A stretch of DNA of 64,000 nucleotides from Apostichopus japonicus (Eukaryota; Echinodermata; Holothuroidea; Aspidochirotida; Stichopodidae): the NCBI RefSeq assembly GCF_037975245.1, contig NC_092564.1, positions 8,839,984 through 8,903,983 on the forward strand, written 5' to 3'. Positions 38,701-47,689 of this stretch are shown here, piece by piece. The first letter of the stretch is position 1; each line of letters begins with the position of its first letter. The translations under genes and the position numbers were made by a program. The notes beneath the pieces are model-generated. The model saw only the letters and a program-made list of their open reading frames with translations. It made no database searches and had not been told where the DNA came from.

Positions 38701-41700
38701 ACCATTATACAGATGTGCGTAATATGTGCATGTTAATTTGTTACTGTTTACTCAGGCTCGTAAACCAGTACAAAGTCGTACAAAGCAAATAGGCTGATTC
38801 ATATCATATTGTATAGCGTGCGGAGTTGGCGACACACCATGTGGATTTGCTTTACCGCAAGTTTAAGCTCATATTTGGTGCCCCCAACAAGTAAAATAAT
38901 AATAAAATTCCTGGCTACGTGCTTGTATAGCTGCTTCAATCAGTTTTATATTTATTTCGAAGGGAGGCATATTTCATTACTTAGCTCAATGAAATTCACA
39001 AGAAACATATCCAAAAAAAAAGAAAAGAAAGAAAGACTTCCACACACTAACATGGTTTTTCTTTCTCGTTTGACTGTCGTAGGGGATACGCAAATTGTGC
39101 TGGTTCCTGCTGGGGAATGCACAGTGATATCGCTATGCCATATATTTCTGAATACGGCACACAGGAACAGATTGAGAAGTTTATACCAGAAATGACGGCG
39201 GGTAAAGTTATCGGTGCCTTGGCTATGACAGAACCATCTGCTGGCAGGTATAGCAATCGTTTGCCTGTCAATTCTCGTTAAATGTATTATTATAACAAGA
39301 ACAGAAACGTCTGGCAAACGCAACCAAAATTGGGCCAAAATTTGGGCATGATTTAAGCAATATCTTATACATTCATCTAACCCTAATTTCGTATGTTGGA
39401 AAACGATCATGACTTCATAAACTGCCAGTCCATTCACCCCCCCCCCCCCACACTTTACTGGTTTGGTATCGCCTTCATTCTCCCTTACCTTTCGGCTTTA
39501 CATATACTCATATTTACATAGCCTAACTAAATCAATTGCTACCATTTCTTAATCACACCATCTATCCCATCTTCGGGAATTGGGGGTATAGGTGGCTGGA
39601 AGGTGTTAAGAATATTACTACTTGTTACCGGGCATACCTAAATAAAAAAAAAGTAGAAAAAAATGTTCAGTTTCTCTGATTTAATGTAAATAATACTGTT
39701 TCCACTACTGGAGAGATTAATATTCCAAAATGAGATATATGTATGTATACTTAGTTTACATTATGTTTAAGCAAGTCCCAGTCACCTTACTGCTCATTTC
39801 TATGTTTTACTTTATTAGTTACTATATCTCTAAGTACAGCTTACCTTATAGTAACTTATAAAGTATGCACTGAACATACTTTTCCTTATCCTGGTTCTTA
39901 TTAATGTTCGAAATTAAAACTCCTGGAATCTGCCGATTTTTGAGTAAGTTTCAACTATTGGACCTCTTTAAACATTTCAGTGACCTTCAGGGCATCAAGA
40001 CATACGCTAAGAAAGACGGAGATGATTGGATACTCAATGGAAGCAAGGTATATGAATCTATTGAGGTCTGTCAGTTTAGCCATGTATATTCTAGAACAGT
40101 GGCGTAGGAAGGTACTTTTGAGTGGGGGGGGGGCTGAAGACTGATGGCCGGCCTGGGGGAGGGGTCTAAGGGGAGGGGGTGTCCCCCTCCCCTTTGGAAT
40201 TTTTTTGCATTTCCAGGTGGCCTCAGATGCAATTTGGTGCAATATAGCACACTTCAACACCCAATCCATTTTGTAAATAATTTTGCATTTTCACCTGGCC
40301 TTATAGATGCAATTTGGTGCTCCAAATGAGATTTTTTTCTCATTTGGAAATGAAAAAGGGGTTTTCTGACTCGCGGAGCGGGGGGCGGAATGATACTTCC
40401 GCCCCCATATTTTTCACTGGGGGGGGGGCTGGCGCCCCCAGCCCCCCGGTTCCTACGCCCTTGTTCTAGAATGTCAAATAATGGTCATCCACGTTCACAC
40501 TCAAAGTTTAAGGCATCCTCATTTTCACTCAACAAGACATGTAAACCGCGACAGCATGTCATTTTCGGACCACCAGTGTGCCACCGATGGGTAACTAGCA
40601 GCACGCCACCATCAGCAAGGGTGAGAAATAGGACGGCCCATGTTGGCCGCCAGTGTCGGTATCAGGTTGCAGTCGCCAAAGCTCATGTCAACTTGTACAG
40701 ATCTAGTGTATTGTTCCCAATGTATTGTTGTTACGTCAAGATAAATGTTCTTTAAATATTGTGAGCCTTGAAATGATAGCCATTTATGTGCCCATTATAT
40801 CAAAGTAATGTGCATTCTTTATAGATCTAACTCAGCATAGGGAAAGTTGGTTGCACATAATTAAAGTAGGACGTAGCAGCCTTATGGGATGCCGTTCCGG
40901 ACAGTTCTCTCTCACAATACTGTTAATAGGTGCATCGTCACTAGCACTGTACGATTCGGTGCTTGTGTTTGATTGATATCGCAAGACCAATGAGAAGTGC
41001 ATTTAGCACACCACGTGTCAAATGAATTGCTTTTCAGGAATTTCTCCACGTTACTTTTGTTAACCCTTCCATTGCATAGGTTTTCATCACTAATGGATAC
41101 TTGGCCGGTGTAACTATCGTTGTGGCTATTACAGACCTTGACACGAAGAAGAAAGCTCACGGAATCTCTCTCTTCTTGGTTGAAGATGGTATGCCCGGAT
41201 TTAATAAAGGAAAAATACTCGAGAAAATTGGTCAAAAGTCAACGGTAGGAATTTTATGTCATTCATTCAATTAGTTACATTAAATAGTGGGTGTTACGAA
41301 AAGGGCTTCGGGCAGTGGTGGGGAGGGGGAGGGGGTTTCTATAGCTCGTTTAACTTATTAAAGTGACTGGACTATATAGTCTAATACACATATTATTACC
41401 TCTGTTACTCAGAATCAGCACAAAAGACTAAACGTTTATGGCCAGAAATGATATGTTTACAATGTATTTCAATTGTATGCAAGGACAAATGATGTTGAAT
41501 GTCTTACAAGGGTGCTCTGCTGGGTTACTTATTGCTTTATCAGAACTATATTGAGAGAAAACCCAGCAGTGTAGATATCACGTGTTTACCTATAACCATT
41601 TCTAACCTGTTCTATCGAATGCTGCTTGCCCACTTGATCGATAACTATTAATATGCAATTCCACCCCGAAACTCGCTCTTCATAGAAAGCAACCGTTGGA

Positions 41701-43793
41701 TAAGCTATAGTTATTCTGTACATTATCATTCTATATTTTCCCCAGGATACCGCAGAGCTATTCTTTGATGATGTGCGCCTTCCAGCTTCAGCCCTTCTGG
41801 GCGGAGAGGCGTTCGTGAACAAAGGATTTTATCAACTTATGAAGCAACTACCACGAGAGAGGTTATTAGTGGCCGTTGCTGCTCAATCACATGCGGAGTA
41901 TGCGTTTGAAATCACCAGAGATTACATTCGAAAAAGGAAGGCATTTGGAAATTCATTATCGAAATTGCAGGTAATCTACAGACAGATTGAGTCAAATGAA
42001 AAGCCAAAATTTCGTAACAAAAAGTCAAAATTTCGAAAAGAAATAATGTTTGAGATAATATGTCAAAATCTGAGATTAAACAAATAAAAATTTCGAAAAA
42101 GAAATTGAATAAAATGAGAATACATTTTGAAAAACAAGTAGAAAGTTGGAGATAAAATAGTTTTGAAGAAAATAATGAAATTTTCAAAGTTCCATCTACG
42201 CCACCGTTTCATTTTCAAAACAAAAAAGAATGTGAAGAGAACCCCTACCCACACCCCAGTCAACCAAACCGGTTTTCCACATCCTTGCTTTTTGATAGCT
42301 TGGAACTCACTGACAGATTCGTTCATGACGTCATTATTACACGTTTGAATGTTATGTCAACATTTACCATCAGACGATACAACATAAAATGGCAGAGTTG
42401 AAGACAGAGATCTGTATCAGCCGTTCCTTCGTTGACAAATGTATTGAACTACAGACGGAAGGTATACTTGACTCTACGATGGGATCAATGAGTAAATATT
42501 GGTGAGTATAATGATACGAATTAGGACTGGGTGTATGAATACGGATGGGATCAATGAGTAAATATTGGTGAGTATAATGATACGAATAAGGACTGGGTGT
42601 ATGAATATACGGATGGGATGAATGAGTGAATATTGGTGAGTATAATGATATGAATAAGGATTGCATGGGGTATCAATACGGATGGGATCAATGAGTAAAT
42701 ATTGACGAATATAATCATAGGAACAAGGACTGGGGTATGGATACGGATGGGATCAATGAGTAAATATTGGTGAGTAAAATGATACGAATCAGGACTGGGT
42801 GTATGAATACGGATGGGATGAATGAGTAAATATTGGTGAGTATTATGATACGAATAAGGACTGGGGTATCAATACGGATGGGACCAAAGAGTAAATATTG
42901 GTGAGTATAATGATACGAATCAGGACTGGGTGTATGAATACGGATGGGATCAATGAGTAAATATTGGTGAGTAAAATGATACGAATAAGGACTGGGGTGT
43001 GGATACGGACGACCATAGCACACCCGTAGCTAGACAATTTGAGTTGGGGGGGGGTGCACCAGCAAGGAACACAATTTTCAAATCCGCTAAATTGTAAAGT
43101 TTTTCATACACATAGTTGCATGTGATATTAATGGTTGGGGAGGTGTTGTCAACATGCGAGGGTGGTGGGGGCTGAGGTGGGTGCAGTTCCTGCACTCGGC
43201 CTGGTTAACATAGTGCTTCACGGTATCCCGTCACTGAGGAAGGGAAGGCAATGTCTGCTTTACCAATTTTAGGAGATTCAATATAGATTAGTCTCTTTGA
43301 AGACAGAGATGTATTTCAGCCTTTCTTTGACAAAAATGTATCGCATAACAGACCTTAGAATGGAGATTTCACCGAATCATGGGATCATTGCGTAAATAGT
43401 AGCAAGCTATCTAGCTAAAGGGTTAAAGGGAAAGATGGGGTAAGATAAGGGAATCGGTATAACTATGGCGATATGTAACTATAGCATTATATGGCTGGGA
43501 ATGGATCAAGTGATGTTTCTCTAGTGTAGTAACCAAAAGCAGATAATGTTAGTAGATAAAGGAAGCTGACCTTATATTATATCTCATTCTCTTAGAAATT
43601 GTCCTTTTCTCACAGGAGTACGGATTTAGTGTGTAAAGTAGCCAATGAATGCCTTCAACTACACGGTGGCTGGGGTTACATGTGGGAATATCCAATTGCC
43701 AGGGCTTTTGCCGACAGTAGAGTTCTGCCAATTTATGCGGGAAGCAATGAAATTATGAAGGAGCTGATCGCTAGAGACATTATAGCTGAGTAG
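35319..43793 (+). CDS. ACADL: Long-chain acyl-CoA dehydrogenase-like, copy B
   Basis: Ten coding exons (35319-35407, 36567-36614, 37575-37706, 38508-38645, 39083-39247, 39981-40047, 41080-41244, 41746-41970, 42374-42501, 43616-43793) give 444 residues. All nine introns interrupt the protein at the same places and phases as in copy A, so the two arose by tandem duplication of a whole gene. The presequence begins MAARIPRLIFRGQNNLSRS, basic and without acidic residues. The catalytic Glu (LPRER) is residue 306. HGGWGYMWEYP and IYAGSNEIM are conserved. Differences from copy A include SCWGMHSDIAMPY for SCFPMHSDIVMPY, TEPSAGS for TEPGAGS, and a shorter C-terminus. No stop or frameshift is visible, so both copies look functional, perhaps with different chain-length preference (inference). 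The introns hold a hAT MITE, a hAT remnant, and the exon-9-derived minisatellite. Confidence 0.94.
35726..35799. repeat. (TA)n(TG)n microsatellite
   Basis: A compound AT then GT repeat in intron 1 of ACADL copy B. Confidence 0.85.
37010..37362 (+). mobile_element. hAT-like remnant, family B
   Basis: In intron 2 of ACADL copy B. It contains the family B core (37083-37119) and the following conserved stretch (TCTAGATCGCCGGAAAT). The likely ends, CAATGGCGGAGCTAGG and GCCCCCTGACTG, are poor inverted repeats. I find no target duplication, so it is probably degraded or rearranged and the borders are approximate. Confidence 0.6.
37840..38320. repeat. Degenerate GTCGAAATTTCG-type repeat, intron 3 of ACADL-B
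   Basis: Scattered GTCAAAATTTC, GTCGAAATT and TCGAAATTTGG words, like those at 20500-20850. The stretch is AT-rich and non-coding. Confidence 0.4.
40097..40463 (+). mobile_element. hAT-like MITE, family A, copy 5
   Basis: A 367-bp copy in intron 6 of ACADL copy B, 49 bp after the exon 6 donor. The perfect duplication TTCTAGAA (itself palindromic) lies at 40089-40096 and 40464-40471. Ends are CAGTGGCGTAGG and CCTACGCCCTTG. Confidence 0.93.
41985..42185. repeat. Degenerate GTCAAAATTTCG repeat, intron 8 of ACADL-B
   Basis: Repeated AAAGCCAAAATTTCG, AAAGTCAAAATTTCG and AAAAATTTCG words directly after the exon 8 donor. It belongs with the repeats at 20500-20850 and 37840-38320. Confidence 0.45.
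42470..43014. repeat. Minisatellite derived from ACADL-B exon 9 and its donor
   Basis: Units of about 65-70 bp. The first unit begins inside coding exon 9 (ATGGGATCAATGAGTAAATA at about 42478) and crosses the true donor (TTG|GTGAGTA at 42502). Seven further units and a partial last one follow in intron 9, ending near 43014. Each includes a copy of the last ~25 bp of the exon, then TTGGTGAGTA and spacer GATACGAATAAGGACTGG. One unit (near 42700) has lost the donor (TTGACGAATA); the other six decoy donors keep GGTGAGTA. Confidence 0.93.
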
Positions 43794-44594
43794 AATATGA
43801 AATTCCAACTCTGATCGGATAGCTGTTTGTCGTTACCGTCTGGCGAGCCTCAACTCGGAGACCACACGTTGTCATTTACTGACAAGTACAGTAGCCATGT
43901 CTTCCCCAACTATCATCCCTCTCATACGAAAGTAAGGCTCTAATTTATGTATAAATGAACTATATTATGAAGAAATATCGGAATGGAATAGTATTTGTGC
44001 CGTATATGTTCCTTAGTAACAAATATACATATATTTAGAAGTTGGTATTTCTGTCATCAGTTTCTTCAACATTCACATTTTTGTCACGTGATTTGGTCCT
44101 CAAAGGGGAGACCATATTAATATACCGTGCAGTGTATACAGTTTAATTAGGATAAAAAATATTTACAGTTACAATATTTTACACGTGGTGCCACTTTTGA
44201 CAAGCGAGGAAGGACATTTGAACTATTAGTTCAATAAGTTAAAGGAGAATGCAACTGTATAGACAGTATGAAATACCACAATATGTTAATATGTTATCTT
44301 TGACGCCATTGATTGTTACCCATTTATAACATCACACTCTGAAGAATACCTCTTTGATAAGTTAAATATAAGTCAATACATGTATTAATTTTATTTCACG
44401 TGATGGTGTGCGATATAAGCGTGAGATAGTCACGTGACCATATACAATTATTACTTGTTCGTGTTGTTGTACTTCTTTCGACTCAGCCGCATAGTGATTA
44501 CGTCATCTATCTCTCGTGTCGAAGCTATGCAGTCGCCATAGGGGACTGTTTCACGTGTAGATGATGTCTCAAGGCTACGTGTTAGGGGTATATG
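43794..44594. other. 3' flank of ACADL copy B
   Basis: Presumed 3' UTR and intergenic DNA. I see no canonical AATAAA in the first several hundred bases after the stop, and no other feature. Confidence 0.35.
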
Positions 44595-45676
44595 CAGGGC
44601 CGGATGCAGCATTTTTTGACAGGGGGGGGGAGGGGTCTGACTGGTCCAGCCGCGCCTGATCGAAAGACCATCTAAGCGGAGCGCCACCATCGGTTGGCGC
44701 GGAGTGTACCAGAAATTTTTTGGCTTTACACTCCCCCCCAGATGGCCGGAAACGTCACTTCCCGAGTATTCTAAGCTGCATGTACCTAGCCTGAAAATAT
44801 GGATCTCATGTCTGCAATTTCTCAATTGATGAGAAAAAAACAATCTATGAAATATGGTAATACATATCAGATGAGTTGAGATGATACAAAAATCATAATG
44901 CCTTTAGCCACCAATCCCCCTCCCGTTCCGTCACCACTGTTTGATGCAGGGCCGGATCCAGGATTCTGGAAGGGTGAGGGGTTTGGCCTCCAGTGATCCT
45001 AGGGTCTAAGGGGAGTGGGTTTCTCTCTATCCATTGTGAAATTCTTGGATATTTAAGTACAACAGGGAACCCCCTTCAATTTAGCCATTCAAAGCACCTA
45101 CAAAAACTCACTCGAAATATATCTGCATCAGTACGAGTTAGCTAGTTTTATTGATGATCTATTCATGGTAGATTGGAGAGAACAAACGCCGTGGATGTTT
45201 CTCAATGAACTTTCGGACCACTTCGTCAGTGTCGATAGGAGTGTTATAATACGTGTTCATGAGAACAAGAGCTGTGAGACGTTCCTTGCCCATTGTTGAT
45301 CGGAGAACAGTTTTATGCCTTCTCACCGCAGAAAACGATCTCTCATGAAGAATTCGTCGGCGCATCCTATGCAGCCTACCGCTCTGCCACCTCACCGCCC
45401 AAAACAATTCGAACACCACCTCAATTTTGAAACTTTTCGGTCTGAAAATTGAGATTTTTAGGCATTTTTTGCACGTGTAGCACGCGTGCACACTATAGTT
45501 CATTTGACGGAAAAGACACACCTGGCTGACTTGTAAGGATAACCGCCCTTCTGACGGCCTACATGTTTAAAATTGGTGTATTTTTTCTCTCTCTCTTTTT
45601 TTTCTCTCTCTTTTTTTTTGGCCAAGAGCAGGGGGGGGGGGGTCCGAACCCCCTGGACCCCCTGGATCCGCGCCTG
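44595..45676. mobile_element. Composite hAT remnant
   Basis: The left end CAGGGCCGGATGCAG (44595) is followed by a family B core (44673-44709) and a border-like ACCACTG near 44939. A second start, CAGGGCCGGATCCAGG, lies at 44947 and pairs with the right end CCTGGATCCGCGCCTG at 45676. The outermost flanks share only the 5 bp ATATG (44590-44594 and 45677-45681). The inner part (44947-45676) carries a hAT transposase fragment on the minus strand. This looks like one element joined to or inserted beside another. Confidence 0.65.
45159..45521 (-). pseudogene. hAT transposase C-terminal fragment
   Basis: The last ~65 codons of a 120-codon minus-strand frame match the C-terminal dimerisation region of hAT transposases (Dimer_Tnp_hAT type). 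The motif HERSFSAVRRHKTVLRSTMG is followed by LTALVLMNTYYNTPID and KFIEKHPRRL. The catalytic core and zinc finger are absent, so it cannot act alone. It lies inside inverted ends CAGGSSCGGATCCAGG and is best read as an internally deleted relic of an autonomous element. Confidence 0.8.
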
Positions 45677-45681
45677 ATATG

Positions 45682-46655
45682 CCCTCGCCTGCACGCATTT
45701 TTGATCCTTCAAGCCCAAGCAGGCTCGAATGAGCATTATTACGTGTAGATTGCGTCCATTAGGGACGAATTAGACGCTGATTTCGGGGATAATTTGTAAA
45801 TATGTATATACATTAGGGACACCATTTCCACGGTCAATAAATAGCTATTACCGATCTGCAATAGGTAATTGCAGTGATTACGTCATCTATCCCTGGTGTC
45901 GAAGCTATACAATCGTCATAGGGGAATGTTTTACGTGACAGTGGGCTATAAATAGAAAATAATGCGTGAGATTATTTATCCAAATCATATTGGCGGTGGC
46001 TAAAACTTCATCCAACACATGCTGCATGAGGTAAATGACTCTTCGTGGTCGTTCCTGTGACCTGTGACTATATAGCATGTTGTCACTCATGATTATTATC
46101 ATAATGTCTGTACATCTCTTGTGTATGAGTGTTGAGTTTCTTATAAGGGGGCACCTAAGTTACAGTTACAGCAACTGAAGTAGATATAACTATTGATTCT
46201 ATTAAAATTTACCAAACCTCTACTTCAAGACATGCATAAGGAACAGACAGCTCTATAGAACTCTGATGAAGATGCACAGAAAGGTAACACTGTACTTTAA
46301 GAACAAAACCTCTACATGGATCACAAAAACAGTGAATTTCATTTAATACCTTCATTTATTTTTGGGGAATGGGTTAAAAATTCAGACAATTTATCTAAAA
46401 AATCTCAAATGTGACATTTTATCACAAAATTCCAGCAGTTTTCGCCAAAATTTGTTGTATATGGAAATGTTCATGTAGCTAGCTAAACAATTTTAGGCTG
46501 ACATTTTCATGTCAAGATTCTCCTCAAAAGTCCGGCCCCCTCAAAAAGTGTAAATAATTATCTTTAGCTTGTCTGTTCCATGGATACGCCGGACCTACAC
46601 CCACCCCCCCCCCTCGAGTTGATCATGACAGTATATAAATAATAAATGGTTATGA
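45682..46655. other. Unassigned non-coding DNA
   Basis: No gene is visible. A second copy of ATTACGTCATCTATC..GTGTCGAAGCTAT at about 45878-45910 repeats sequence from about 44497-44528 in the same orientation, so a short segment has been duplicated across the hAT remnant. Confidence 0.4.
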
Positions 46656-46781
46656 GTGCAATAGTGCAAATATTTCATGAGTTGACAGCTGGAATGCTCC
46701 ATTCAACGAGGCGCAGCCGAGTAACCGAGTTGAATGGAACAATTACATCTTTCAACGAATGAAATATTTGCACTATTGCAC
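46656..46781. repeat. Perfect 23-bp inverted repeat with inner hairpin
   Basis: The arms at 46656-46678 (GTGCAATAGTGCAAATATTT + CAT) and 46759-46781 are perfect reverse complements separated by 80 bp. Within the loop a second perfect 9-bp pair, CCATTCAAC (46699-46707) and GTTGAATGG (46729-46737), encloses GAGGCGCAGCCGAGTAACCGA. This nested foldback is probably part of an inverted-repeat transposon of unknown class, split by the MITE at 46796. Confidence 0.7.
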
Positions 46782-46795
46782 GAATGGAATCCATT

Positions 46796-47163
46796 CAAGG
46801 GCGTAGGAACCGGGGGGGCTGGGGGGGGGGGGGGGCGCCAGCCCCCCCAGTGAAAAATATGGGGGGGGGCGGAAGTATCGTTCCGCCCCCCGTTCCGCAA
46901 GTCAGAAAACCCATTTTTCATTTCCAAATGAGAAAAAAATCTCATTTGAAGCACCAATTGCATCTAAGGCCAGGTGAAAATGCAAAATTCTTTACAAAAT
47001 GGAGTGGGTGTTGAAGTGTGCTATATTGCATCTGAGGCCACCTGGAAATGCAAAAAAATTCCAAAGGGGAGGGGACACCCCCTCCCCTTAGACCCCTCCC
47101 CCAGGCAGCCATCAGTCTTCAGCCCCCCCCCCCCCCACTCAAAAGTACCTTCCTACGCCACTG
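46796..47163 (-). mobile_element. hAT-like MITE, family A, copy 6
   Basis: A 368-bp copy in reverse orientation, with the perfect duplication AATCCATT at 46788-46795 and 47164-47171. It sits 14 bp from the foldback arm at 46781. Confidence 0.93.
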
Positions 47164-47659
47164 AATCCATTCATTATTTGTTTTATACAACACCTTCAAA
47201 TTGGGATATAATTGGATGTAAAATGCACTCATGCAACAGTTTGTTTTGAACAGACAGGTGTCTCTACTCTCTTACCATTGAAAAAAGTGCTATCAAAAAA
47301 GTATAATTCTATTTCATAGAGTGCAATAGAGCGGATTTTGCATGCAATCGACGAGCAATTGACCAATCAAATGGCCGGAATATGATTAGGTGTTGTATAA
47401 CAGGCCTACCGTCACCCATTCGGGTGTGCTATATATTGGTCATTAAAACAACTTTTGTGACGAGATTCGCAGCGAACTCAATAAATTATCTTGACCAGTA
47501 TGTTTAATGACGTTAGGCATATGTTATGAGACCATTTGAATTGTTTCGTTGTAAATGTAATGATTTCAAATGGATATGCATCTAGCATGTCATTGTTAGT
47601 TTATCTTCGGTCATACGCACACGGTCGTGGTCAAAGGTTAGAGCGCGAATTATGATCTG

Positions 47660-47668
47660 TATATAAAG
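47660..47668 (+). promoter_or_regulatory. Possible TATA box
   Basis: TATATAAAG, with GAGCAGTGCAGTTCGC about 25-30 bp downstream, fits a TATA plus initiator arrangement starting near 47690. The following ~145 bp end in an excellent donor-like GAGCAAG|GTAGTA at 47838. No coding exon is attached, so the transcript, if real, may be non-coding. Confidence 0.3.
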
Positions 47669-47689
47669 CTCACGAAATGATTTCGAGCA

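Noticed and set aside
42370-43195. Overlapping minus-strand ORFs with repeated Tyr/His/Ile-rich motifs
   Set aside because: They are antisense translations of the exon-9-derived minisatellite in ACADL-B intron 9.
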